Shown here piece after piece: positions 45,610-57,098 of a DNA stretch of 64,000 nt; positions within the stretch are counted from its first letter, which is position 1, and every line of letters begins with the position of its first letter. Made by a program: the position numbers and the translations under genes. Under the pieces are notes generated by a model that did not search any database, had not been told where the DNA came from, and saw only the letters and a list, made by a program, of their open reading frames with translations. Source of the stretch: Cranoglanis bouderius (Eukaryota; Chordata; Actinopteri; Siluriformes; Cranoglanididae). The stretch spans positions 29,824,899 to 29,888,898 of the forward strand of contig CM042535.1 in assembly GCA_023630585.1 (NCBI GenBank), written 5' to 3'.

Positions 45610-46690
45610 AAGCAACAGTCAATTTAATAATGAAAAACAAAAAAAGATAGATGACTGAGATGATACGAATGAGAAGAATGCAGGCATCTAGTATATTGCC
45701 AATATACTGCTGCATGATTAGTCCTTGATTGGTTTAATCACTGGAACAATATGGCTAAATATATGGCTTCCACCCTCATTATTCAGCAGTGAAGAAAATA
45801 GCACTTGATCCAGCACATACTATTATTTTGTGTTTTCTTTTTCTTTTCTTTTTTTTTTTTTTTAACATTGTGCACCTACAGTTAATTGCACACCCAACTT
45901 AATAAAGTGACAAGATAACAAATTGAGGCCATGAAATCGTAAAATGTGCATGAGATGAAGGCAGTTCTATAAAAGGAAAATGCATATTTATAATGGTGGG
46001 TTTCCCACACCACAATACATATGTAATGAATTGCATACAGTACCATTTATCTGTTTTGCAGCTTACATTATTAACCATCATACAATCATAGTAATAAAAC
46101 CTGAGATTAATTCCATTCTTGCATTTTGCCAAAACAATCCAAATCTGCTCATTTGTGGCATTAAAGCAGGAGAACATGCTGATAGTATGTTGCTTTCATG
46201 ACTGACATTAATTGGGGTGAGTTGTAAATGTGCTGACCGTTATTATGAACGTAAGATATGTCAACAAGAACAGTGGTGTTTGTTTCAGCACTAAAGAAAA
46301 CTTGAGCAATTATTGTTTCGTTCTGCTGCAGTGGAGAATGATCCTCTTGACAGATAGCTAATGAACCCGACATCTGTCATGTTCACCAGCTCAAACAATT
46401 CTGTGGGGGTTTTGCTTCAAACTGCTTTGGCTAGTTGATTGATCCGCTGAAGTATACAGTATAAAGGATGTGCCTTGTGTACAAATTAGCCATTTTTGCC
46501 AAAGGAAAGAATGAATAACTTTGACTTTAACAGGCTTAAGTGTTTAAGCCTAATTCTGTCAGAAATTGTCAATAGTTTGGCTGGTAATGGCTTGTTGTGT
46601 GATTAGATGGGAGGGCTAAAATTTAAATCTATTGCTCGACAATGAAACAAATAGGATTGAGCAAGTGTTTAATTGATGACATAATAAGAA
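45610..46690. other. No gene seen
   Basis: Poly-T at 45849-45863. The opposing open frames at 45899-46373 show no domain. Confidence 0.45.
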
Positions 46691-46697
46691 TGGCATG

Positions 46698-46733
46698 ACA
46701 CACACACACACACGCACACACCCACCCACACAC

Positions 46734-46792
<59 letters not shown>
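46698..46792. repeat. Compound (CA)n/(CCCA)n microsatellite
   Basis: CA units interrupted by CCCACCCACA. The cysteine-valine frames on the minus strand are translations of it. Confidence 0.95.
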
Positions 46793-46796
<4 letters not shown>

Positions 46797-46799
46797 CAC

Positions 46800-47150
46800 A
46801 TAAGGCAAATTTTCTGTCCTTCCAGGATTTTGCGGTTTTGAGATCAAAATCAAGCAAACTCCGCAATATTTGGAGGAGCTTGCAATTTTTCAAAATTACT
46901 GCAGATTTTGGGCCAAAACGTGTTATGTGACGTCATCACAGCGCACATTCAGCCAAAGCGCTCTTCGATTCATGTGCGTCCAACATGAACACAGCTAAAA
47001 GGTCGCATTTACCAACAAACATTACTGCGAAAGACCATGCAAAACAATTTCATGCAATTGCGATTACAAGTTACTCGGCAAGTTACATCACAAATTTCGA
47101 AAAAAGATGCAGCAAAATCAAGTATTTTTGGCTGCAACAATCACAAAAAA
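46800..47150 (+). mobile_element. Possible DNA-transposon remnant
   Basis: The text TTTTGCGGTTTTGAGATCAA to GTCGCATTTACCAACAAACA is familiar to me as a dispersed fish repeat resembling the 5' part of a hAT-type element. No ends found. It is followed by a (TA)n tract at 47155-47187. Confidence 0.35.
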
Positions 47151-47191
<41 letters not shown>

Positions 47192-47218
47192 CTTTAAAAG
47201 TCTACTGAATACTGGATA

Positions 47219-47600
47219 CAGAATACTGACCCCCCCCACTGATTTTCTCCCTAATGTAGTCTTGGCCAATTCCCACCCACCAGCCAGTTCCCCTATCTTA
47301 AGACAGCTACTAGAGGAGGGTGAAGGCTTAACACGTGCTTTCTCCGAAACACATGAAGCCAGCAACTGAATCTTTATGAACTGCTGCTCAGAAAGCAGCA
47401 TAACACACTTAGAGGAAAGAGTTATCTAGCCTCTTTGGCATACGTAAACTCACAGAAGCCCATGATTGGTTAGTGCTGCTGTGATTGACAGGGGAGAGAG
47501 TATGCCATCCCTTCCACTCTTAGAGCATGGCCAGTTTTGCTCTCAGCCACCACAACCAGCCCTACTAACTTGCATTGATTCAATGCAATTGTTTAGTGTG
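47219..47600 (-). mobile_element. SINE-like repeat
   Basis: Starts CCCCCCCACTGATTTTCTCC. It includes ATTGACAGGGGAGAGAGTATG and GAGCATGGCCAGTTTTGCTC, shared with 14770-14845. Truncated before the tRNA-like end. Confidence 0.5.
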
Positions 47601-47656
47601 AGTTAATTCAGTGGTAGAAGTGGTTTAATCACAGCGGTAAACTAGGTGAACTAGTT

Positions 47657-47825
47657 GTGGTGGCTCAGTGGTTAAGGCTGTGAGTTACAGATTAGAAGGT
47701 CCAAATCGGTTCAAATCGCAGCACTGCCATGGTTGTGTCCTTGAGAAAAACCCTTAACCTTCTGTTCAGTTCTATCCTGCATCAAGTGTACATTACTTAT
47801 ATGTCAGCCAAATGAGCAAATGTAC
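47657..47825 (+). mobile_element. tRNA-derived SINE (third family)
   Basis: The head TGGTGGCTCAGTGGTTAAGG (box A) and CGGTTCAAATCGC (box B) have a spacing like a tRNA, then GCACTGCCATGGTTGTGTCC and CCCTTAACC as body. The tail ends in AAATG-type repeats. Confidence 0.75.
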
Positions 47826-48031
47826 TGGATTATGTGTTTTGTACTATGTAAGATATCACAGTACTTAACTGTAAATATATTTACAGTTGTTTAATATTTA
47901 TTTATATAGTTAGTTAGTTAGTTATTTTTTACAGTGCTTTATTGGCAACCCTGTTGCCAGCAAATTACTGGAAAATCTACAGTCAGTTTTATGGTGTATA
48001 AGTTGCAAGCGGAAATTTCACTTGTTATACA

Positions 48032-48075
<44 letters not shown>

Positions 48076-48243
48076 CTATTATATATCAGTTGAAAGAGAG
48101 ATCGATAACTCACTGCCCACAACCATTCTCTCCATATTATAGCAGCATGACAGCTTGTCTTTTAAAGTACACTGATAATGGAATGGATCCAAAAACACTG
48201 CTGTTTACACAGATACTGGCTGGACTGTCTGCCTAGTGTCTGA

Positions 48244-48279
<36 letters not shown>

Positions 48280-49451
48280 GCTCTCTCTCTCTCTCTCCCT
48301 CTCTCTCTCATATCTCATTATAACTCCCTCCTGTTGCAAGCAGTGTACAATAATATTCCCAAAGAATAACGACTAAGAGTCGGTAATATGGACTCTGTTA
48401 TGCAAACCTCTGTTCTTAAAAGAATTCATTTAGAGCTGCTAATTAAACCAGACAAACAGACTAGCCAACCTATTTAGAAACCGACCTTTTGGAGTTTAAA
48501 AACTGGAGCACAGATGGTGCCCGCTCCTTTGTTGCACAAATTCAGTCAATGAATATTAGTAAGAGCTAGTTAACTGGTCTCACTGGCATTATGCTAACAT
48601 TCCCTAATTCCTAATTCATTATGAGTTTGTTTGTTTGTTTTTTTCTTTAAAAGTATTTTACTTCAGCCGTGATGAGATGGACTTGTCAATGTTGGTTTGT
48701 AGATGAAGCTTGGCAAGACAAGGAATTGCTCCCAGAGCAGGTCAGGATAAAATATTGCTCGCATGGTAATAGAGGGGTATTTTTAAACCAGACCAGCAGG
48801 AGAACTAGACATTAGGTCAGAATAGAAACCAAAGTGTGCGTGAACAAGGCTTAGAGATGAATGTGACTCCGGTGAGTGTATACGAGTAACAAGTGACGCA
48901 AGACGGAACTGGTAAACAACTATGTAATACAGTCCGAGGTTTATTGAATGGCGTCACTGCACATGCTATTTTCAGCCCCTAGAGCTAGAACATGGCATCT
49001 GGCTCTAACTTGGCATAAGTAGTAGCTGGTGGCATTTCACACCTCACAAAGGCGCTTGTTCTTTGCTCTCAGTGGACTGACGGCCAATTATGTGCCAGAG
49101 TGTCTTAGAGAGAGATGGCCCACAATGCAACAGCAGCAATGGAGAAACCAACAGAGACTCAAACTAAAGGAGATGAGACAGATGCTCATTAAGATGAGCA
49201 ACTACAAATATGCCATGCAAACCGTTCACTAATTGGTATCACTCGGCTATGGCTGAGAGAACCATTAGCACGGACAAAGAGAAGTTAAAATGCAGTGCAT
49301 ACTCAAAAACAAGACTGGAACTCTCCTAATGCATTTAAAAAGCATAGATAATAGATTATAATACCTAATATACTGTATTTGCTCATAAGTAGTTATAGTA
49401 AGATGCACATACAAGCATATGCAATACTATGTAAAGCATAAGCATATGAAT
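47826..49451. other. No gene seen; GT, CA and CT microsatellites
   Basis: (GT)n at 48034-48071, (CA)n at 48246-48278, (CT)n at 48279-48310. The ORFs at 47934-48236 and 49029-49232 have no recognisable domain. Confidence 0.5.
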
Positions 49452-49515
49452 ATATTCAATTCATCTTTATTTATATTGCACTTGGACACAACACAGCTTT
49501 ACAGAAATACAGGCA
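49452..49515 (-). mobile_element. 5'-truncated LINE 3' tail
   Basis: TATTCAATTCATCTTTATTT is the complement of the AAATAAAATTGAATTGA tail at 9100-9389, followed by AGCTTTACAGAAATA. About 60 bp only. Confidence 0.55.
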
Positions 49516-51015
49516 TGTGAAAAAATAAGTGCACCTCATGGAAATTGTTGACTTTTTTGACATATTTGGACAAGCAAACATTTGATCCTCTTTGAAACAG
49601 TGCCTATTAATAAAGTTGATATACTTGGACAAAGCCACAATGAAAAAAAAAGCTTTTTCAATCATTCATTCAACAGAAATATCAACAGATATGATGTTCT
49701 TCTGTGGAAAAGTAAATACACCCTTGGTCTCGAAAGCTGGTATGTCCCTCTTTAGCAGAAATAACTTCTTGTAGGCATTTTGCATAATTGTCCCCCAGTC
49801 TCTGACATCGGCTTGCTGGAATTTTTGACCATGCTTCCATGCAATATTCTTTCAGTTGCAAGATGTTTGAGGGTTTTCTTGCACGTACTGCCTGTTCCAA
49901 ATCCCCCCACAACATTTCAAAGAGATTCAAATCCGGACTTTGACTAGGCCATTCCATAACCCTCCATTTCTTCTTTTTGAGCCATTCATTGGTGGATTTG
50001 CTAGTGTGCTTAGGATCATTATCCTGTTGAAAGGTCCACTTTTGGTTCAACTTCAACCTCACATTATCTTCAAGCACTCTTTGATATGATGCAGAATTCA
50101 TAGTTGAATCAATGAATTCTTGCTGTCTAGTCCCTGAGGCAGCTAAAAAAAAACCCCAAACCATAACATTTCCACCACCGTGCTTCACAGTTGATATGAG
50201 GTGCTTCTCCTGAAAAACTGTCTTTGGTCAGCTCCAAACATGCCTGCTGTTACTGTGGCCAAACAACTCTATCTTTGATTCGTCTGTCCAGAGCACATCA
50301 TTCCTGTAGAGCAAGACTGTAGTCTTGCTCTAATGTTCTCTTTACACAGCCAAGGCTTTTTCCTGGTACGCCTCCCATGCAGGTCAAATTTGTGCAATCT
50401 CTTTCTGATTGTAGAAGCATGCACTTTGACAACAACAGCTGCAAGACTTACTAGCAGATCCTGTGATGAAATTTTGGGGTTCTTAGAGACTTCTTTTTGC
50501 ATCAGCTGGTCTGCTCTTTGGGCTGAATTTGAGGGGACAGCCAGTCCTGGACAAATTGGCGTTTGAAATCTGTACCACTTGTAGATGCTTTTCCTTACAG
50601 TGGGACGATGTATTTCAAATAATTTGGAGATCTTTTAAATCTCTTACCAGACTCATAGGCATCCACAACCTTTTTTTCTGAAGGCATTATGCAACATGAC
50701 ACCACACACCTCAATAAGAAAGGGAATACCAGACATTAAATACGAGAGGGGTATAGATAAGTCGGGTTCCCCCGCACTCCCTAAGCAGGTTCTAATCACT
50801 GGCACACACATCTTGAACACCTGCTTCTAATTTTATGGATGGGTGTGCTAAATGTAGGGGTGTACTTACTTTTTCCATGTGACTGATCTGTATTTTTGTT
50901 CATTCAAATCGTCAAAATTACTACAAAATGTCCATTTTATTTGTCATTTGATAAAGTGTATCAACTTTATTAATAGGCACTGTTTCAAAGAGGATCAAAT
51001 GTTTGCTTGTTTGCT
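49503..51015 (-). mobile_element. Tc1-like transposon with long inverted repeats
   Basis: GCAAACATTTGATCCTCTTT at 49575 is the reverse complement of the text at 50991-51010, and TATCAACTTTATTAATAGGC (50958) mirrors 49602-49621, so two long terminal repeats face each other. The phrases AAATAAGTGCACCTCATGG (left) and GTACTTACTTTTTCCATGTG (right) are inner direct repeats. It encloses the transposase pseudogene at 49685-50700. Orientation is minus. Confidence 0.82.
49685..50700 (-). pseudogene. Tc1-like transposase, catalytic residues intact but frame broken
   Basis: The C-terminal frame (50188-49682) holds KHGGGNVMVWGFF, FQQDNDPKHTSKSTNEWL and SPDLNLFEMLWGDLEQAVRA, giving the second aspartate and the final glutamate. 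Just upstream, VLWTDESKIELFGH (about 50260-50300) supplies the first aspartate. The N-terminal frame (50502-50269) reads VSKNPKISSQDLLVSL, STIRKRLHKFDLHGRRTRKK and PWLCKENIRARL. Breaks: a frame change near 50300 and a TGA near 50230 between the first aspartate and KHGGG. The start codon is probably near 50690 (MPSEKKVVDAYESGK-type text), followed by another stop. It is the best preserved Tc1 transposase in the window, but not functional as read. Confidence 0.85.
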
Positions 51016-51598
51016 CGTAAATTGAAACTCAAGCACAACTGGATTATGCAGCAAGACAATGATCCAAAGCATAGGAGTATATCCTAGTCCTAGAAGTAAG
51101 TGAAAGACTGATCTCCAGTTATCGGAAGTGTTTAGTTGCAGTTATTGCTGCTAAAGGTGGCACAACCAGATTTTAAGTTTAACAGGACAATTAGTTTTTC
51201 TCATGTGTGATAGGTAAATGGTCTGCACTTATATAGCGCCTTTTAACCTTCGTGGTTCACAAAGCGCTTTACACTGTGTCTCATTCACCCATTCACGCAC
51301 ACTCTCACGCACCAATAGCAGCAGAGCTACCATGCAAGGGAGCCATCTACCATCGGGAGCAACTTGGGGTTCAGCGTCTTGCCCAAGGACACTTCGGTAC
51401 ATGGTGTCATGTGGGCTAGGAATCGAACCGCCAACCCTACGATTAGTGGACAACCCGCTCTACCACCTGTATTTACCCAGGTTACCTTTGTTTTATGTTG
51501 TATTTTGTTTGAAGATCTAAAACTATTTAGTATGAGATATACACAAAAACAGAAGAAATCAGGAAAACAGAACAAATACTTTTTCACAGCACTGTAAA
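51016..51598 (+). mobile_element. Tc1-like 3' part, split by a SINE
   Basis: MQQDNDPKHRS-type text (ATGCAGCAAGACAATGATCC) lies at 51048 with the second catalytic aspartate, then GGTGGCACAACCAGATTTTA. The SINE at 51213-51471 intervenes, then CAGAAGAAATCAGGAAAACAG and the terminus ACTTTTTCACAGCACTG, ending near TA (51598). Another copy, in reverse, begins at 63655. Confidence 0.75.
51213..51471 (-). mobile_element. tRNA-derived SINE (fourth family) inserted in Tc1 element
   Basis: GTCTGCACTTATATAGCGCC at the left, GGGAGCAACTTGGGGTTCAG in the middle, and TAGGAATCGAACCGCCAACC as the complement of box B. ACAACCCGCTCTACCACCTG is the complement of the tRNA 5' side. The head end is intact, so the copy is nearly full length. 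Confidence 0.8.
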
Positions 51599-51609
51599 TT
51601 CTGGATTCA

Positions 51610-51912
51610 TCCATACATTTTCAGTACCACTTATCCTACACAGGGTCGCGGGGAGCCTGGAGCCTATCCCAGGGAACTTGGGGCACAAAGCAGGGGACAC
51701 CCTGGATGGGGTGCCAACCTAATGCAGGGCAGAATCACATTACAGACAATTTTGGAAATGCCAATCAACCTACAATGCATGTCTTTGGACTGGGGGAGGA
51801 AACCGGAGCCCCCGAACTAAAACCCCCAAAGCAGAGGAAGAACATGCAAACTCCGTGCACACAGAGGCAGGATTAGAACCCCCAACCCCGGAGGTGCAAG
51901 GCAAACATGCTT
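51610..51912 (-). mobile_element. tRNA-derived SINE, first family
   Basis: Same family as 28241-28590, reversed: (ATCC)n tail, CTTATCCTACACAGGGTCGC, GTCTTTGGACTGGGGGAGGA, then the tRNA-like end (AGAACCCCCAACCCCGGAGG). Confidence 0.8.
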
Positions 51913-53100
51913 ATACACGCTTATGTCAGGCATTATCAGGTATTATGTGTGCTCTTGAACACTATAATGCTTTACAGATATAGGATTAATAGTTAGTGTT
52001 ACCAGGAACATTTGTGTCCATTTGGCCAGAACAGCAAAAACCATTTTTACATTTTGTAATCTGATCTCAGGTACCATTTGTAGGAACACTAATGAGCAAG
52101 ATTGGTTTTATTGGATTTTATGCAAATTAAGTCATAAGAAAAGCTGCTAAAACAACCTTTGTAACCTTTTGTAAATTTTAACACCCAGTGACATTTGCTA
52201 ATACGTATGATTGTGCAGTCTTGAGACCATGTTCATTTCATTTCACTAAATATCTGCATGGAGCACGGGGGAAAGAGAAATCATAATTACTTGCAAATAC
52301 CATTAAAAGTAGCCATTTAAAATGCACCTGTGCCAACTATAATTGGCAACCAATCGAGCAATGGATAGCTGATTCTTTCACTCTCTCTTTTCTCCTTTAG
52401 CCCATTATGATCATGCGTCTGTTACACACACATACTCTCTCTCTCTCTCTTAACATCGCCTGTGCCCTCCACCGGCAGACAGCTGCTAATAGGGGTTTAT
52501 TTTTAGCAGGTGGGTGAGGTGTGGGTCTCTGTGATGGATGAAGGTGATGTTTTACCCCTCTGTCTTGCTCTCTCTCCATTTGGAGTATGGTGACATGACC
52601 AAGAAGAGAAAGACAGAACACTAGACGGACGGATACACCTCAAGTACAATGGATAGGATGTACAATTTTGGGACAGGTTTGTATTTCTGTTAAAAAAGAC
52701 CTAGACGCATCACCAAAACTGATAAACAAGAAAAGACAAATAAATAATTCAACTCATTTTTCTTAACATAGATGAAGTCAGCGGGCAGTGCAAAAATGTA
52801 ATATTATATAACTAATCTTATGCATAATTTTAGAAATTTTAACCACCAGCTCTGATTTTGTTGGATTCCATGCAATCAAATGTCATATAAAAAGTTACCG
52901 ATTTAGAAACCATGTCCAAACCCTTATGCTGGCATTCAGGAGTATAAGGAGTCCTGAATGACAGCACTTTGTAATGGTCATGGTGCATGGGAAAGTCTTC
53001 AGGACAGAACTGTTTAAATCGTAAACTGTTGTAATCGTAAGGATTCCATTCCATAAAGTATCATACAAAATGTTAAGAATTTAGAAATCACGTCCAAAAT
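51913..53100. other. No gene seen
   Basis: Begins with a diverged piece of the 3.4-5.4 kb repeat (CATTATCAGGTATTATGTGTGC near 51931). (CT)n-rich stretch at 52432-52452. AT-rich elsewhere. Confidence 0.45.
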
Positions 53101-53415
53101 CTTTCTGTCATGTAAAGGAGGTATTGGAGGATGCAAGTGCAGTAAAAGGCTTTTATTAAAGTGAGGCAGGCAGACAAATCCAAAAGTGATGGAAAATCAG
53201 AGTCCAAAAACAGGCAAGGGTCAGGCGATGTACAAACAGCAATAGCAAGGATAATCCAAAAGCAAAAAACCAAAGCGAGATCAAGAAACGAGGTAAGAAC
53301 ATGGAAACAAAAGGTTCTGTAATGCTCATGTGGGAGACACTAAACAAAACTGTGCAGGGAACAAAGACACACGAGGGGTTTAAATACATCGATTAATCAA
53401 GGGGGAAATGGGAAC

Positions 53416-53767
53416 TAGGGTTGGGAACCGAAACCATATTACCACCGGTACCTATATGACCGGTATGTACCGGACCGAATCAGAACGCAGGTTTCGATGC
53501 CTCATTTCGGTGCCACATAAATCCCTGAGCTGTTGATTGAAATATTTGCCCTCTGCTGCTCTGAAACAGACGTAAGAAGCATCATCACAGCATTTGATTG
53601 TTAGTTAAATTATACTGGATTCATGTGGTGTCAGAATAATCGGAAAAATAATTTCCCGACTGAGAAAATTCACGTGAACGCAAGTCAGAACAACAACACG
53701 GAAAGGCAGACAACAGTGATTGGTTGATGGTAAGAAACTTTAGATTAATGGGGCAAAATTATATTTT

Positions 53768-53831
<64 letters not shown>

Positions 53832-54196
53832 AATATACATATATATAAATTGACATTGCATATCAATTTTTTTGCTAACATGTAATTTGTAATATGGTAT
53901 TAGGTTATAACGGTTAGTTGCTGTCCATGTTGATTGACGTAGATTAATTAGAAAAGTTATTTATTAGCAGTAACCCTGATAAGTCAGGTAAAGCAATATT
54001 TTTGTATTTACTTATATTGATATATTTAAGTATACTTTAAACTTTTAATATATTGTTCAAATAAAAAAGCCGCTCTTTAATGTCATCCACCGTCATTTTG
54101 TGGCTCAGGTTCAGGCACCGTTTAGGCACCAGTACCATTTTAAAAGTATCGATTTGGCACCGGTATCGCAAAAAACCCAAACGATACCCAACCCTA
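53416..54196. mobile_element. hAT-type MITE with perfect 8-bp duplication
   Basis: The ends are TAGGGTTGGGAACCG and (complement of the right end) TAGGGTTGGGTATCG. ATGGGAAC lies at 53408-53415 and 54197-54204. The sub-ends share ACCGGTAC/GGCACCGGTA motifs. It contains a (TA)n tract at 53768-53823. No transposase. Confidence 0.9.
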
Positions 54197-54467
54197 ATGG
54201 GAACAGGTGAGAAAAACATGACACGTGAAGGATACAACCATGGATGTAGCACTTTTAATAAAACGTAAATTCGTCCCCCGCACTTTTTCACTGGCTATGG
54301 CCAATTTGTGTGTCTTTGATTTCTATACGTGTACAAGTCTTTACGTGACCTGATGTTGCCATGACAATTGGTCACGTCACGTGTCACGGACGTGTCACTT
54401 CCCCCGCGGATTCTATGCCCATGCGTGTCACGCTCGTGCGACCTGCGCTGAGCGCTCAGAGGTCACT

Positions 54468-54529
54468 ATGAGCTCAAAGTGGCAAAAAAACATTCACTCC
54501 TTTTCATTCATTCATTCAAGTCGAGCAGT
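54468..54529 (+). CDS. Candidate first exon of hAT transposase
   Basis: The ATG at 54468 opens MSSKWQKNIHSFSF. A consensus donor, GTAAGT, starts at 54530. The matching acceptor is the pyrimidine tract ending TTATAG at 55071. The exon length leaves a phase mismatch with exon 2, explainable by slippage in the TTCA repeat at 54500-54518. The CpG-rich region before it (54350-54460) could be the promoter. Confidence 0.45.
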
Positions 54530-55071
54530 GTAAGTTCATTTGGCATGTGGTATTCGTGTTGCACAATGATGAATAATATGCTACATATTTCTTTTTACTG
54601 TTCAGCAGTGTATTTGATTTCTTAATCTTCAGTATGACACTATTCCCTTGCATCATGTTTCATACACTTTTGTTATTTTCAATAAATAGTCAGAAGCTGG
54701 TTCAGAGTTGAGAGTGGATGAGGCTTCAGAGGTGTGATAATAGTTTATTATTAATTACATATTCAATAGTGCTGTTTTTTTTTGTTTTTTTTTTTGTCTA
54801 CACTGACTTGCATATGCCAAACAAAGTAACTACACATTTTGTCAAAATTGAGTTATGACTAAAATCTCTTAGTGTATTATTAGTCCTGTGATACATGGAT
54901 TTGGCTTTATTATGCTTAGATTCAGAGAGAAAATGGTGTCTTTGTGGCTGCTTACCTTTTACTGTATGAATGTGCAAACTGAAAGGAAAATACAACATAG
55001 CATTTCAATATCTTGAAATATTTGTATACCCTTAACTTTGACTAATAGGACTACTTTGTACTTTTTTATAG

Positions 55072-57098
55072 ACGGAACAGGGAGCATCAGACATAGGGTT
55101 GACTGTTGTAGAAGGAGGCAGATCTTCAGTAACTGTATTAAAACCCCACCAGCCAGATCCAAAGACAATTGTGTGTCAGGTGCTTCGAGACAGAACTCAG
55201 TGGTACCAAGAGTTCTCGTGGCTTCATTTTGAGTCTGGTATTGATGGAGCATTCTGTGTCTACTGCCACAAAGCTTTTCAAAGCAAACCATCACAACTCG
55301 CCAATAACATAGAAACCACCTTTATAAACTCTGGCTTTAAAAACTGGAAGAAGGCCAGAGAAAGGTTTACATTACATGGTCAATAAGAATGTCACAAGAT
55401 GGCCATAACACCACACATCTATAATGCAAGACCAATAGATGTTCAGCTGTCCAATGTACGGGCATCCCAGCAAGAGGAGGCAAGGAAATGCCTACTGAAG
55501 TTAATCAGTGTAGTGCAATTTCTTGCAAGACAAAGTTTATCTTTAAGAGGCCATCATGATGATGAAGGAAACCTTGCTCAGCTTCTTAAATACAAGTCAG
55601 AAGATGATTGTCTTTCAAAACTAACTATACTTGTCCGCAATATGAATTCAAAATGAAATCCTCAATCTATTCGCTAATTCTATAATTCATGAAATTGTAC
55701 AAAGCATCGATTCACTTCCAAACTTGCAGTTTTCTGTCATCATAGATGGTACCCAAGATATACCAGGGAAGGAACAGGAACAAGTCTGTCTAAGATATGT
55801 TGATCACGGTCTAGTAGTCCATGAGGAATTTGCTGGCATGTATGAGGTGTCTGTGACAACAGGAGAGAACCTGGCAAAGGTTTTGAAGGATGTATACCTT
55901 TGTCGTAATTTATCCATCACTGGGCTTAGAGGGCAGGCTTATGATGGTGCTGAGAACATGGCAGGAAAATATTCATGGGCACAGGCTATCATCAAAGAGA
56001 GTCAGCCACTTGCATTACATGTCCACTGTGGTCTGCACTGTGTAAATTTAATTACACAGCATGCTTGCACAGCATCTCCTGTTATTCGTGACTCTTTGCA
56101 GTGGGTTCATGAAGTGGGAGTGTTGTTTGGACAATCTGTGAAAATGAAGTCAATTTTCCCAGATATTTCAAAGTCAGAGAGTTTATCTGTCAAAGCCATC
56201 AGACCGTTGTGTCCTACAAGGTGGACAGTACGCTCTGGTGCCATTCGTGCTGTGCTAAACCAGTATGAGCCGATGTTACTTGCTCTGGAGAAAATGGCAT
56301 ATGGTCATTTAGAGTCAGCTTGCAGGGCAAATGGTTTGCTTGATAGATTTCAAAAAGGCAATGTTTTGCTTGGCCTTTTACTTGCCTTAGAAGTGACAGA
56401 AGAGTTGGAGTATCTCAATTCTTCTCTTCAAATCCGCACCCAGACAGTAGATGGAGTGCTGGCTGCTGTCCACTGTGTTAAGGACACAATTGCTAAAAAG
56501 AGAGCAGAAGATGTATTCCAACGTATCTACAACAAAGCAGCACAGATGTGCGACTCCCTAAATCTGTCTCCAATTGAAATGCCCCGTGCTCGAAAGCCTC
56601 CAAAACGGCTCTCTGGTCAGGGTTCAGCACATGCGCCCATTTCCTCTGCAGAATATTTCAAGACAGAATTTTTCAAGGTCCTGGATGTTGTCAGAATGCA
56701 GTTGCAAGAACGATTTGAGCAAGAGGGGTTGCTTACAATCAGTACTCTTGAAAATGGAACAATATCCAGAATCCCACTAGGATTCACTGAGAGTGCAATT
56801 AGCAAAGTCCAAGTATAATTATCAGTCATCTACTGAGGCTGCATGCACTATTCAGAATATGTTACCAGAAGTCCGCCAGCTCTTTGACCAAGTGGAAACA
56901 CTTGTGAGGTTATACCTTGTTGCCCCTGGTTCTTCAGATGAGGCTGAAAGAAGCTTCAGCAGTCTTCGGAGATTAAAAACCTGGCTGTGTGTCACATCCA
57001 CAGTGACAAACTGGACAGTATAGACAGGGAGATGATTGCTCAACAATTCATAGATGGGAAGGAGAATCACAGAAATATATTTGGCTGTTTCAAGTAGC
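55072..57098 (+). pseudogene. hAT transposase pseudogene (TTF-finger, ZMYM-like type)
   Basis: Domains in order. A TTF-type zinc finger near 55170-55400 (WYQEFSWLHFESGIDGAFCV, FCVYCHKAF, FKNWKKARERFTLHG). A catalytic region begins with SVIIDGTQDIPGKEQEQVCL (first aspartate, about 55740), then GQAYDGAENMAGKY (second aspartate, about 55935), HVHCGLHCVNL and CPTRWTVRSGAI. The C-terminal dimerisation motif is VAPGSSDEAERSFSSLRRLK near 56930-56980 (final glutamate). Breaks: a TAA at 55384-55386 within the finger, a TGA with frame change at 55654-55660, a frame change near 56790, and a small deletion at about 56985, after which AVCHIHSDKLDSIDREMIAQ reads to the TAG at 57096. All three catalytic acids remain, so it died by a few small changes. 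Confidence 0.88.

Noticed and set aside
54037..54291. Opposing ORFs of 62-84 codons
   Set aside because: They cover the right end of the hAT MITE and the LTR remnant; no domain.
55724..56818. Host ZMYM-like gene
   Set aside because: The frame lies inside an element with hAT ends and an 8-bp target duplication, and it has stops and frame changes; it is a transposase.
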